A DNA stretch of 64,000 nt from JABHGY01 sp964525185 (lineage in GTDB: Bacteria > Fidelibacterota > Marinisomatia > Marinisomatales > UBA1611), in contig CAZGFQ010000001.1 in the NCBI GenBank assembly GCA_964525185.1, positions 1 to 64,000 on the forward strand, read 5' to 3'. Positions 52,719 to 62,700 of this stretch are shown piece by piece. Each line of letters starts with the position of its first letter. Position 1 is the stretch's first letter. A model generated the notes under the pieces. That model was not told the DNA's origin. It did not search any database and saw nothing but the letters and a program-made list of their open reading frames with translations. The translations under genes were made by a program, and so were the position numbers.

Positions 52719-53510
52719 TTAAAGTGGACCTGAAATGCCGCCATCTTTCCGGATTCTCCAGAAATGTACAGCCATCAAAATCATCACAATGAATGGAACA
52801 CCAATACAGTGTAAAACATAGAAGCGCAACAAAGATGCTTCCCCAACAAATCGCCCACCTAATAAGGCAAAACGAACATCCGAACCTGCATGGACCAAAT
52901 TTATATCCCCAATCGCCAATAATGATGCTCCCGGCCCTTCACTTCCAATGAATGGATGAGCACGTGCCATATTTGTTCCAACTGTAATAGCCCAAATCGC
53001 TAATTGATCCCATGGAAGTAAATATCCAGTGAATGATAAAAACATGGTTAAAGTCATAAGCAGCACACCAACACCCCAATTGAATTCTCTTGGTGGCTTA
53101 TATGACCCAGTCATAAATACACGGAGCATATGCAACCATACTGTTAAAACCATTGCATGGGCACCCCAACGATGTAATTCACGCATTATACCAAGTGGCA
53201 CTTGTTCTGCCATGTCGATAATATCAGTATATGCATATTCAACCGTTGGTCTATAATAAAACATGAGAAGTATTCCAGTAATGGTAAGAACAATAAATAG
53301 GAAGAAGGATAACCCCCCCATACACCATGTATACCCAACTTTAACAGCATGTTTGGGTATGCGAGCAGGGTGAAGGTGGAGGAAGACACTCCCTAAAATC
53401 GCTTGCATGCGTTGACGTCTTGAACGAGGAACACCAGATCGAATAATTGATTTCCAAACTTGAGATTCTCCCATTCTTTCTAAGAATGATTTTTTATTTT
53501 TATTTTCCAT
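52719..53510 (-). CDS. Cytochrome b N-terminal half (b6-type), heme-binding
   Basis: The 263-residue protein binds the two b hemes: H-x13-H in LHRWGAHAMVLTVWLHML and H-x14-H in YVLHCIGVPFIVMILMAVHF, the b6f-type spacing. PEWYF is in the other half. It has about four to five helices. Together with the C-terminal half it forms the quinol-oxidising core. Confidence 0.93.
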   Translation of the reverse strand: MENKNKKSFLERMGESQVWKSIIRSGVPRSRRQRMQAILGSVFLHLHPARIPKHAVKVGYTWCMGGLSFFLFIVLTITGILLMFYYRPTVEYAYTDIIDMAEQVPLGIMRELHRWGAHAMVLTVWLHMLRVFMTGSYKPPREFNWGVGVLLMTLTMFLSFTGYLLPWDQLAIWAITVGTNMARAHPFIGSEGPGASLLAIGDINLVHAGSDVRFALLGGRFVGEASLLRFYVLHCIGVPFIVMILMAVHFWRIRKDGGISGPL

Positions 53511-53528
53511 ATTGCTTTAGAATTCCTA

Positions 53529-54077
53529 TTAAACTTTTAAGAAGGATTCGGCATTTTCCCATTCGCCTTTTTCCCATTTGAAACTTTTTGTTTTATCTAC
53601 AAGTATTTGACCGTCGGTTGCAACCGAAATTTTATATCGTTCCAAAGGTCGAGGGGCAGGTCCTTCAAAATTAATTCCAGTCATACGAAAACCACTTCCG
53701 TGGCATGGACATTTAAATTTATTTTCCGTACCTAACCAATTAGGCGTGCACCCTAAATGTGTACAAACAGTTGAAAGAGCAAAGATGGATTCTTCATCTC
53801 TAACCATCCACACATTATATTTCTTTTTATATCGAGTGTCCACAAAATTTGAAGCATAATCGTTGGGAAATCCTGCTTTAAAAGTTTGAGGTGGCTCAAA
53901 TAATACGTTTGGAAAAAGAAAACGAACAATGACGGTGAAAAATCCACCCGTTGCGGCAGAAAATGCAATCCAACCCACTGTCATCCATCGGAAAAAACCG
54001 CGGCGTCCAAGCGCATTATCATCTTTTTCTGCTGGAGTTACAGAAGCAGGCGGTGTTGTTTTTATGTCTTCAGTCAT
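53529..54077 (-). CDS. Rieske iron-sulfur protein
   Basis: The 182-residue protein has an N-terminal membrane anchor (GWIAFSAATGGFFTVIVRFL) and the Rieske [2Fe-2S] motifs CTHLGCTP and CPCHGSGF. It takes electrons from quinol at the cytochrome b site. It is followed by cytochrome b genes in the usual order. Confidence 0.95.
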   Translation of the reverse strand: MTEDIKTTPPASVTPAEKDDNALGRRGFFRWMTVGWIAFSAATGGFFTVIVRFLFPNVLFEPPQTFKAGFPNDYASNFVDTRYKKKYNVWMVRDEESIFALSTVCTHLGCTPNWLGTENKFKCPCHGSGFRMTGINFEGPAPRPLERYKISVATDGQILVDKTKSFKWEKGEWENAESFLKV

Positions 54078-54080
54078 AAT

Positions 54081-54956
54081 TTAAATAACCCTATTGTATG
54101 CTGATTTTAATGATTTTATTGCTGCATCGCGAATAGACAAATTGGGCTCGGATGTAGCAACTTTTGCTAATTGATCTTCAAATTGATTGTCGGGGAATTG
54201 CGCTGCAATATGTATCGCTACAAGCATTGCTTGATTTTTTTCGCTTTCATCAACTTCTGGAAAGGATTCAAAGTAGGATCTATCCATTAAATTGGTAATG
54301 ATATGATTTCCGGAATGGTCGCCCATTTTGGCTAATGCTATTGCAGAATCCCAACGAATATTTGGTTCTTCATCATCTAATAATATTTTTAATGTAGGAA
54401 TAGATTCTAAATGGCCAATTTTACCTAATGCAATAGTGGCGGCTAATCGTTCTTCCACAATTTTTGAATTCAGAGATAATTGATTCAACGGCTGCACTGC
54501 ATCAGAATATTGAATCATTCCGATGGCTTGAATCGCCGCTAAACGTGACATACGATCTTCATCGGATAACCCAGTTAATAGTGTTAGACCAAAAATATCC
54601 CGTCCAGTTTGCCCCATTGCTAAAGCTAAATAAGTTCGAACTTTGACATTATCATGAATAGATTTATTATAGGCTGAAATCATTTGATTATTGAAATCCA
54701 TCTCTTCAGGAATTAAATCTGGTTGGGATAATATTTTAGATAATTCATAGGCAGATTGCCATCGTTTAGATGCTGATCCTGCTCTAACATCATTTAAATA
54801 GTCATAAGCATTGTTGGATTCAAATGTAATAAATTTGAAAAGTAGAAAAAACACAGCACCAAAAATAGCAATCATAAAAGGAACTAGAAAAAAAGAATAA
54901 AATAAAACATATATCCTGCTATTCTCTTTTGCATTTAATTTATCTTTTATGCTCAT
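54081..54956 (-). CDS. HEAT-repeat membrane protein of complex III operon
   Basis: The 291-residue protein has one N-terminal helix (YVLFYSFFLVPFMIAIFGAV) and HEAT-like helical repeats (DEDRMSRLAAIQAIGMIQYS; EERLAATIALGKIGHLES; EEPNIRWDSAIALAKMGD). HEAT proteins act as scaffolds. Its constant place before the Rieske gene suggests an assembly or structural role in complex III. It follows the 50-residue protein directly (TAA then ATG). Confidence 0.85.
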   Translation of the reverse strand: MSIKDKLNAKENSRIYVLFYSFFLVPFMIAIFGAVFFLLFKFITFESNNAYDYLNDVRAGSASKRWQSAYELSKILSQPDLIPEEMDFNNQMISAYNKSIHDNVKVRTYLALAMGQTGRDIFGLTLLTGLSDEDRMSRLAAIQAIGMIQYSDAVQPLNQLSLNSKIVEERLAATIALGKIGHLESIPTLKILLDDEEPNIRWDSAIALAKMGDHSGNHIITNLMDRSYFESFPEVDESEKNQAMLVAIHIAAQFPDNQFEDQLAKVATSEPNLSIRDAAIKSLKSAYNRVI

Positions 54957-55109
54957 TTAAGTTTTATCCGATGTTGGTTCAATTTTGTTCCACATAATAT
55001 TAAGACGTTTTTCCAATTTTCTAACTTTACGTTTCATAGAAAAAATTTCACTCACTAGGAGTAAAGCAAAAATAAATGTTAATACTGTTATTAAAGGAAA
55101 AATATTCAT
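54957..55109 (-). CDS. 50-residue single-helix membrane protein
   Basis: This short gene reads MNIFPLITVLTFIFALLLVS, then a basic helix (MKRKVRKLEKRLNIMWNK). The stop abuts the HEAT-protein ATG, and its ATG overlaps the previous stop by 4 bp (ATGA), so it is coupled on both sides. It has one membrane helix followed by a charged cytoplasmic coil; role unknown, likely a small complex III subunit. Confidence 0.72.
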   Translation of the reverse strand: MNIFPLITVLTFIFALLLVSEIFSMKRKVRKLEKRLNIMWNKIEPTSDKT

Positions 55110-55261
55110 TTTTCACCAGCAACTTGATTTGAATCATTTTTTAATTGTAGCCCCAGTAATATTGGGAAAAAGAATAATATGACCAATCCAACAATAAGAA
55201 TACCAACTGCCCAGTGCATGTGATCCATCAACCATGTAAGTGTTAACCATTCGAAATTCAT
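55106..55261 (-). CDS. 51-residue single-helix membrane protein
   Basis: The chosen start at 55261 (MNFEWLTLTWLMDHMHWAVG) follows the 36-residue gene by one base; a longer frame to 55318 overlaps it. One membrane helix (ILIVGLVILFFFPILLGLQL). The His-rich segment DHMHWAVG is unusual and could be a ligand site. I recognise no family. Confidence 0.68.
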   Translation of the reverse strand: MNFEWLTLTWLMDHMHWAVGILIVGLVILFFFPILLGLQLKNDSNQVAGEK

Positions 55262-55262
55262 T

Positions 55263-55373
55263 TTATAAAACCCAATATACCATTGTGATATAAAAAAGAA
55301 GTAATAAGGTTGAAACAACCATAGAAATCCATTGTGAACGACTTATTTTAGGCGTTGAACTATTGGGGCTCAT
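55263..55373 (-). CDS. 36-residue single-helix membrane protein
   Basis: The frame reads MSPNSSTPKISRSQWISMVV and then a hydrophobic stretch ending YWVL, TAA. It starts one base after the stop of the 433-residue gene, which supports coupling. It is short, so this call rests on position and codon layout. A role as a small membrane subunit is inferred. Confidence 0.55.
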   Translation of the reverse strand: MSPNSSTPKISRSQWISMVVSTLLLLFYITMVYWVL

Positions 55374-55374
55374 A

Positions 55375-56676
55375 TTATGATTTTGCTCTTTTGGCTTTTA
55401 CAACAGCCGATTTAATTTTTCCACGAAGCACTTTATTTTCAAGAGCATTAATTTCATCTATATTTCCCGCAACACCATCCGCAACTAATCGATTGATTAA
55501 TTCTTCATCTGATTCTTGTGGTGCATCATTTGCAACAGGTTGCATTTCCTGTATCTCTGGCATAGGAGGCCTTTCTGCTTTACCTCGATTAATTTTAACA
55601 ACTAATGCTTTTGCCTTACCACGTGTTGCCTTGTTATCAATACCATTAATGTATTCTTTATCCCCATCTAATGCTTTATTAACAGCAATGGCAATGATAT
55701 CATCAGCACTTAATTCAACTGCAGATCCAGACGCTTGGGCTGCGCCGCCTTCTGGTTTCTCTGGTTTTGGAGGGATGACACCTGTCCTTTTGGCTTTTAC
55801 AACACCAGCTTTTGCCATGCCGCGAATAGGCTTTTCTGAAATAGAATTAATAAAATCCATATTCCCTTCCATACCCATATTAATGGCGTATGCAATATAA
55901 TCTTCTCGAGATCCAAAACCACCAAATTGAGATGCACCTGATTGTCCGCTTTCACCTTCTTCATCAGACTGAGTAAAATCAACTTTGGGTACAATGGATT
56001 CTAACGTTATAAGTGTCTGTGCTTCTCTTTTATAAAATTTGAAAAGCGATAAAAATGAAAAGAGCCCTTTACTGTGTTTTTTGTAATTAATTAATACTCC
56101 CTTTTCGTGAGATTCGAGGGATATAGTTATTTGTTCAGTATATAATGGACTAAAGCGCATTTCGAGGACTAATTCTTTTTCTTTTTCGATAGAAACAATT
56201 TTGCAATTGAAATATGTGGATAAAGAAAAGGGTCTTATTTTAAAAAGTGTTCCTGCTTTTAAATCAATTCGATCAAATGAATATTGAGTTACATATCGAT
56301 CTGTTTCAACAACAGGTAATGCACGTTGGACTCTTGGCATCCATACATTCAATAATTGGAGAGAAGTTATTGCTCTCCATAGAATATCTGATGTCGTTGA
56401 GAAAAATCGTTGTATTTGACAGTCAGCCACAAATGGAGCATAAGAAGCATTTGCAAAATGAGTTTCAGGAGTTGGGAATTCTGGAGATTGGTAATTAGGT
56501 GATAACCGAGTTATACCTGATAAATCAATCTCATGTGACGTATAATGATTTATACATCCATCAGCAGTTTCAACTTCAAACCGCGTTGGATAGTGATATA
56601 TCTTCTTTAAGGTTCCTTCTTCTCCCGTTGAAAGAACGGTGCAGGTTGTCCCTAAATCGACCTGATGTAAACTCAT
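55375..56676 (-). CDS. Unknown protein with SRPBCC-like domain and three C-terminal repeats, heading the complex III operon
   Basis: The 433-residue protein has no signal peptide and starts with a small beta domain (residues 1-55), then a section (about 75-235) with the alternating strands of SRPBCC/START-like folds (FFSTTSDILWRAITSLQLLN). After an acidic linker come three repeats of about 40 residues ending in IRGMAKAGVVKAKRTG, TRGKAKALVVKINRGK and LRGKIKSAVVKAKRAKS, separated by Pro/Gly linkers. I do not recognise the repeat. It is the first gene of the complex III operon, coupled to small membrane genes, so a role in assembly or regulation of the complex is inferred. Confidence 0.68.
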   Translation of the reverse strand: MSLHQVDLGTTCTVLSTGEEGTLKKIYHYPTRFEVETADGCINHYTSHEIDLSGITRLSPNYQSPEFPTPETHFANASYAPFVADCQIQRFFSTTSDILWRAITSLQLLNVWMPRVQRALPVVETDRYVTQYSFDRIDLKAGTLFKIRPFSLSTYFNCKIVSIEKEKELVLEMRFSPLYTEQITISLESHEKGVLINYKKHSKGLFSFLSLFKFYKREAQTLITLESIVPKVDFTQSDEEGESGQSGASQFGGFGSREDYIAYAINMGMEGNMDFINSISEKPIRGMAKAGVVKAKRTGVIPPKPEKPEGGAAQASGSAVELSADDIIAIAVNKALDGDKEYINGIDNKATRGKAKALVVKINRGKAERPPMPEIQEMQPVANDAPQESDEELINRLVADGVAGNIDEINALENKVLRGKIKSAVVKAKRAKS

Positions 56677-56752
56677 ACTCTCTTCAATTAAATTTATTGT
56701 TTGTTGATATTAACATTGATAACTCCAATTATGGTATCAAATGCAGACGCAG

Positions 56753-56773
56753 AAGGTATTAAGATAATACCTT
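56753..56773. promoter_or_regulatory. Inverted repeat in the complex III / ctaA divergent promoter
   Basis: AAGGTATTA-AGA-TAATACCTT is a perfect 9-bp inverted repeat with 3-base spacer, in the 171-bp spacer between the divergent complex III and ctaA operons. No gene ends here, so it is an operator candidate rather than a terminator. Confidence 0.72.
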
Positions 56774-56847
56774 AAATAAAAAAAAATATTTCATTTTTAT
56801 GCGTATGGTTTTACGATCAAATAAATGATTAAATTATTTGTCTATTT

Positions 56848-57780
56848 ATGAAATATTTTTCACGATTTTCAACCTTAACCACTCTATTAACTTACATCTT
56901 GATTTTTGTTGGCGGTTTAGTTCGTGTATCAGGTGCAGGAATGGGCTGTCCCGATTGGCCAAAATGTTTTGGTCGGTGGATTCCACCCACGAGCCTTGAT
57001 CAATTACCAACCGATATTGATCCAGCTCAATTTAATATAGTATTAGCATGGATTGAATATTCTAATCGATTAGTGGGCGTTGTGATAGGACTCATGATTA
57101 CAGCCACTTTGATTCTCGCATATAAATATTATAAAAATGAAAAAAAAGTTTTAATACCTATTTTCATTTCTTTTATTATGGTGGGTCTTGTAGGTTGGCA
57201 GGGGAGTCAAGTTGTCGGGACTGTCCTTAATCCACTGACTGTTTCATTGCACATGGTACTCGCATTATTTGCAATAACCTTTTTAATCATTGGAACCCAA
57301 AATGCTTATTATTTAGCATATCCTGTTGAAGAAAAGGATAGTTATTATCCGTGTAAAATGAAATATGGCTTTTTGGCGATGGGAATCTCATTATTCTTAG
57401 AAATTATTTTAGGGACAGAATTAAGAGCTGGATTAGAAATGGTTCGAAAAGATAATCCTCTTGTAGAAAGTGTCTTATTACTCAAAATGTTAGGACCCTT
57501 TAAATATATTCATACAGTTTTGGGCGTAATACTTGCTGGGGTTTCTTGGTGGATATGGTATCATTTTACACAGAAAAGTGAAAATGCTTCCATGACAACA
57601 CAAAGAGCAAGTTTAGCCATAATGGGGTTAGTGTTGATTCAAATTGTTGTTGGAGAACTAATGGTATTTTCAAGTGTGAATCCCATTTATCAATTATTTC
57701 ATATGTGGAGCGCAACGTGGGTTTTGGGACTCCTTATAGTTGAATACGGGGCATGGAAACGATCGGGAGATTTAAATTGA
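56848..57780 (+). CDS. ctaA: Heme A synthase
   Basis: CtaA (COX15) converts heme O to heme A in the membrane. The 310-residue protein has seven to eight helices with conserved His: FVGGLVRVSGAGMGCPDWPK near residue 25 (the CxxxWPK signature), EYSNRLVGVVIGL, SLHMVLALFA, YIHTVLGVILAG and LFHMWSATWVLG. It leads the assembly operon that serves both oxidase clusters. Confidence 0.95.
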   Translation: MKYFSRFSTLTTLLTYILIFVGGLVRVSGAGMGCPDWPKCFGRWIPPTSLDQLPTDIDPAQFNIVLAWIEYSNRLVGVVIGLMITATLILAYKYYKNEKKVLIPIFISFIMVGLVGWQGSQVVGTVLNPLTVSLHMVLALFAITFLIIGTQNAYYLAYPVEEKDSYYPCKMKYGFLAMGISLFLEIILGTELRAGLEMVRKDNPLVESVLLLKMLGPFKYIHTVLGVILAGVSWWIWYHFTQKSENASMTTQRASLAIMGLVLIQIVVGELMVFSSVNPIYQLFHMWSATWVLGLLIVEYGAWKRSGDLN

Positions 57781-58376
57781 AAAAAGAAACGATCCTATTA
57801 TCTTTCATTTTGGTGCTTGGACTTATGATTATTGGGGCAACGTGGGTTGTTAAACAAGCATCTCAAGCACAATCATCTGCTATACCTATTTTAAACAAAG
57901 TTCCATCTTTTGCGGCAACATCTCACTTAGGAAAGCCATTTACCGAAAATAGCCTTATTGGAAAAATCACTATTGTAGATTTTATGTTTACCCAATGTAC
58001 CGGTCCATGCCCGATGATGTCTTCAAATATGAAAAACCTTTATGATCAATATGCAAATGTGGAACAAGTTCAATTCGTTTCCATTACAGTAGATCCAGCA
58101 AATGATAATATTGAAACATTGGCGGCTTATGCAAACGCCCACCAAGTTACGGATCAACGGTGGCAATTTTTACGTGCCGAAAATCCCCAAGTAGAAGAAT
58201 TAAGTCAAAATGGATTTAAATTATACGCAAAGGAGCTACCTGTAGGCCATGCCATTAAATTTGTATTGGTAGATGATAAGGGGAATATTCGTCAATATTA
58301 TGATGGATTAGAAGAAGCGAGTATCGCTATCTTGCGCACGCATATTAACCAATTAGTTAAAGATTTGAATTCATAA
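57777..58376 (+). CDS. SCO1/SenC copper chaperone
   Basis: I use TTG 57777, which overlaps the ctaA stop (TTGA) and has GGGAG six bases upstream; an ATG at 57753 would run into ctaA and lacks this. The 199-residue protein has a membrane helix (TILLSFILVLGLMIIGATW) and a thioredoxin-like domain with the copper motif CTGPCPMM and the His in PVGHAIKFVLVD. It loads CuA of subunit II. This is the canonical SCO of the window, compared with the Cys-less one at 18.8 kb and the CusF fusion at 47.6 kb. Confidence 0.93.
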   Translation: MKKETILLSFILVLGLMIIGATWVVKQASQAQSSAIPILNKVPSFAATSHLGKPFTENSLIGKITIVDFMFTQCTGPCPMMSSNMKNLYDQYANVEQVQFVSITVDPANDNIETLAAYANAHQVTDQRWQFLRAENPQVEELSQNGFKLYAKELPVGHAIKFVLVDDKGNIRQYYDGLEEASIAILRTHINQLVKDLNS

Positions 58377-59257
58377 TGGAAAAAGTATATAAACCAGCCC
58401 CGACACGAATGAGTGCATATATAGAGCTAACAAAGCCACGTATTACACTGTTAGTTGTTATTACAACTGCGTTTGGTTTTTATTTAGGAGGGCGTGGATT
58501 CCATGGTTTTTTCCCACTTGTGTATGTACTTGTTGGGACTGCTCTTGTTTCGGCTGGTGCAGGAGCAATAAATCATTATATGGAGCGGGAAACGGATCGT
58601 CTTATGATTCGCACACGGAATCGTCCAATTCCTGCTGGAATCCTTCAACCTGAAGAAGTATTTTGGTTTGGATTTATTCTAATATTTTCTGGTGTATTTG
58701 TTCTTCTGGCTTTTGCCAATTTATTAACATCTTTTATGGCGTTATTAACAGCATTTCTTTACATATTTGTTTATACACCTTTAAAAAAAGTAACCTGGTT
58801 GAACACATCAATTGGAGCGATACCAGGATCGATTCCACCTTTGGGCGGGTGGGCCGCAGCAACAGGACAATTAGACCAAGCCGCTTGGGTTTTATTTGCC
58901 ATTATGTATTTATGGCAACATCCCCATTTTTATGCGATTGCACAATTATGTAAACAAGATTATGCTCGTGCCGGGTTACAAATGTTGCCTGTATTAGAAG
59001 ATTCTCTCAAACGAACAAATCGCCAAATATTGTGGCATTCAATATTATTAATACCCATTTCTGTTTTGCCATCCTTATTAGGCATTTCAGGATCTGTCTA
59101 CTTCTTGGGTGCAGGAATTATGAGTATTGGATATATGATGGCTGGCCTACCCATCTTTCAAAGAGATCAACTAAAACGTGCTAAATTTTTATTAAAAGTA
59201 TCTGTTCTTTATTTGCCTGCTCTGTTTGCCTTAATTATTATTGATTTAACCACTTAG
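58376..59257 (+). CDS. ctaB: Protoheme IX farnesyltransferase
   Basis: CtaB (heme O synthase) adds the farnesyl tail to heme B. The 293-residue UbiA-family protein has about eight to nine helices and the Asp-rich prenyl-binding motif NHYMERETDRLMIRTRNRPI, with a second motif DYARAGLQMLP. It starts at the last base of the SCO stop (TAATG). It precedes ctaA in pathway order. Confidence 0.95.
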   Translation: MEKVYKPAPTRMSAYIELTKPRITLLVVITTAFGFYLGGRGFHGFFPLVYVLVGTALVSAGAGAINHYMERETDRLMIRTRNRPIPAGILQPEEVFWFGFILIFSGVFVLLAFANLLTSFMALLTAFLYIFVYTPLKKVTWLNTSIGAIPGSIPPLGGWAAATGQLDQAAWVLFAIMYLWQHPHFYAIAQLCKQDYARAGLQMLPVLEDSLKRTNRQILWHSILLIPISVLPSLLGISGSVYFLGAGIMSIGYMMAGLPIFQRDQLKRAKFLLKVSVLYLPALFALIIIDLTT

Positions 59258-59268
59258 ACCAATTCTAC

Positions 59269-59787
59269 ATGAAAAATAATGATCAATTCTGGATAAGGAT
59301 TATATATATCCTGTCGGTTATTCTTACCCTTGCCGTTGCTTTTCTAATTTTAGGACCAAGACCTGATGGATTGGAAGGAGCAGTGGATGTATCTTTTTTA
59401 CCAAAAGTGAATGCAATTTTAAATGGGGTGACAACACTTTTATTAATTGTGGCTTATGTGCTAATTCTAAGACGGAAAATTGTTTTGCACAAAAAGGTTA
59501 TGTTATCATCCTTCGGTACATCAACAGCATTTTTAGTGAGCTATGTGATTTACCATTGGTTTAAAAGTGGGCCCAAGTTATATGCAGGAGAATGGACAAC
59601 ATTCTATTATTTTATTTTATTTAGCCATATCTTATTAGCTATGGTCATTATTCCGATGGCATTGATTACATTATATCGCGGATGGAATAACCAATTAGGG
59701 AAGCATAAGTACATTGCCAGAATTACTCTTCCACTATGGTTATATGTCTCTGTTACAGGTGTTGTGATTTATTTGATGTTGTATTAA
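59269..59787 (+). CDS. DUF420 membrane protein (oxidase assembly)
   Basis: The 172-residue protein has four to five helices with the DUF420 pattern LPKVNAILNGVTTLLLIVAY, LHKKVMLSSF, SYVIYHWFKSG and SHILLAMVIIPMAL. Gram-positive relatives (CtaM) assist aa3-type oxidase biogenesis. It is 11 bp after ctaB, the last gene of the assembly operon. Confidence 0.88.
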   Translation: MKNNDQFWIRIIYILSVILTLAVAFLILGPRPDGLEGAVDVSFLPKVNAILNGVTTLLLIVAYVLILRRKIVLHKKVMLSSFGTSTAFLVSYVIYHWFKSGPKLYAGEWTTFYYFILFSHILLAMVIIPMALITLYRGWNNQLGKHKYIARITLPLWLYVSVTGVVIYLMLY

Positions 59788-62700
59788 TTAACATTTAAAT
59801 ATTTAACCAACCCTCCAAATTCCGGATCAATTTGAAATCCCATTTTATAAAAGAATTTTTCATGGAAAAATCCAACCGTTGCGTGAGTAATTCCACGAGC
59901 ATTTAACCGATTAAAACATTCATCCATCAATTTCTGGCTTAAATTATTCCCTTGAAATGCTTTCTTAACAACAACCCACTCAAGGTGGACATGTTTAGAT
60001 GAAATGTTTTTCCAAAATACACCGCCTGCTAATTGATTTTGTTTATCGAATAAAAATAAAAATTCATGATTTGCCTGAAAAAGTGCATTCAAATCTGCTT
60101 CCATTAAAACAGAATGAAATTTAGCAATTTCTTTAGGCTTAAATGGGGGCCGAACACGATATAATTGATGGTTGGAATCCTCAACTTGTACAACAAGATC
60201 TAATTTTTCTGTTTCACCCATTTCCAAAGATACAAGTTCAATATAATCTCCAGATTCAAGATTCCTGAAAAGCATTTTAGCGAGGAAAAATTCTTCATCT
60301 TCTGAAAGTTTAATTTCATTTTTTATATATTGAATTCGTTGAGCAATAGACAAAGGGTCCATTTTCTTATTTCGTAGATTTTGTATGATTTCTTTAAAGG
60401 CTTCAGTTAATTCATGAGACGATTGTTTAAAACAAGTCATCATAAAAAAGCGCACTCGAGTTTCGGGATAATCTTCTATAAGTGTATCTAAATGGTAGTC
60501 TTGGTATAGTTCTTCCAATATAGATGAACGGGCACTTCGGGTTGCATCCGTATTAAGTTCAAGCCAGCGTTCATATCGAAGGGATGCAAATACAACTGGT
60601 TTTGTTAAAACACCTATTTCTTTTGTTTCTGTAATAAATTGTTGAATACGTTCGGCTGTGCAATTCAATTCTTCAAATTGTATTCGAATGGACTTATCAT
60701 CCATAGCATGAATCAATTTTTCAAGCATTGGAATACCTTGGTTCACGGTGGCTACTCGAAGAGTACATGTGAAAATAATTTCCCAATCTGCCATTCTTTT
60801 TAGGCCAGGAAATTGTTTTTCTGTTTCTAAAATAAATTGCTGGAAAAGTGTTAAATAAAGAGTGGAAATTGATTGCTCTGGCTCTCTATCTGAGATTGAA
60901 ATTAATCTTCGGCCACGAGAATAATCGTGTTCGGGTATAATTAAATTTCGTGGTGATGGATTTTTAATATTTAATGTAAAATGGGACCGGCTCCAAAATT
61001 CTAAATATGTGTATATACCATTCCACATAAAATGTAGCCAACGCATTTGCCACCGATCTTCAGCACGTTTGTTTTGAATTTCAACACGATTTCTTTCTAA
61101 ATATTGATGGAGAGTTTCTCCTGAAATATATTCTTCAGTGTACACATCATATTCCGGCCAATATCCCCCAAAATCTTCCACAAGTTTATCATCTTTGTAT
61201 GCAGGACCCATGAGAATCAGCCATCGCGTTTCATCTTCTAAAAAGGATCGATCTAATTTTTCATTTACGTTAATAACAAAATTATGAATTCCCAATGTAC
61301 GAGTTCGTACAAGGATTCTAAAAACACTTTTTCCATGCCTAGATCCCAAGTGAGACACCCAAATACCTTTTAATGGAATATCATCCAATTGGATTAAACA
61401 ATGATTTGAAAATATAAATAAAGCCTCTCTTAATAGAGTTGTACCCATAAAGGCGTGCAATATATGTTCTTTATGTTTTTGGCGAACATTATTATCAAAA
61501 TCTAGTACCTGTTCCCATGAATATTCTTGTCCCGTTTCTCTGTCAACAGATAAAGTAGCCACAGGTCCCAGCCATCGCCTAAACCCGTTGATTAATGCAA
61601 AATGCGATTTTTGCGCGGTAGATTTTATACGGTTTGGCACATTCGCAATTTGCCACCATGATAATTCTGCACGAGCCCAAGAAAATCCGGTAGGATGTTG
61701 AATACCAAAATCTGATACCATAAGCAATAATGTTTGAAGAAATCCCAGCCCAATTGAATCTAATTCATTTAATCGATTCCGATATTCATATAATGCACGA
61801 ATGATACTTTTGTAATGGGGTTCCTTCATTCGTTTAGACTGTATAGAAAATCCTGTGGATACATTCTGTGTCCGGAAAGAATAAAAGGCATCCTTCAATA
61901 ATTCGAAAAACATATCTCCCGATAATAAGGGCAATAGTATTTCAATCATGTCTATTTTAAAACGAGGATTTGGATGTTTAAAAAATTGTATACATGTTTC
62001 CCGGATTAATTGTTTCCATTGAGAATTGGATTGGTCTATTAATTCCCTGAGCGGTTTGAAACATGTTTTATCTCCATGTATGTATGCTTGAATCAAAGTA
62101 TGGAATTCTTTTAATTGAGTAAGCCCTTTGTCTAATTCTTTATGCCGATACCCATCATGTTCAAATAAAGATTGATTAGCAATAACATGTATACCTTGAT
62201 AATTATCAAATTCCCTCAATCTAAATAATAAGTCGCCACAAAAGGATACAAATGATTCATTCCCAAGCCATAAATGCGGGCTTTTTATGAAAGGTTGAAA
62301 ATCGAAAAAGGAGTCTTCAATTTCATATTGAAAATCGCCAATTTGAATTATGTTTTCTTTCCAGGAAAAAGACAAATTCCCGTGTTCGGATTGAGTCAAA
62401 AGATAGTCCCCATCCCAGGATAGGGTAGTTCTCGGAATACCAAGCTCTCTTAATAGCCAAATTGGAATTCTTATTTCATTTTTCCCCTGATATAGATTGA
62501 TATAATTTTTTCGATACATGGGAACAATAACATCGCCAAAATTTTCTAATACTTTTTTCCGGTTAAAAGAATTCTTATTGGTTAATTCTCCATAATCTTT
62601 ACTGAAATCTCTTTGAATAACAGCAAAATTGACAATGCGTTCAAACGATGAAAGAAAACTGTTTACAGATAATATTAATGAACTGAAATAATGTCGTATC

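Noticed and set aside
61290..61560. Kinase domain in the middle of the giant synthetase
   Set aside because: The apparent catalytic-loop-like NPSPRNLII lacks the His and Asp expected of a kinase, so I mention it only as faint resemblance.
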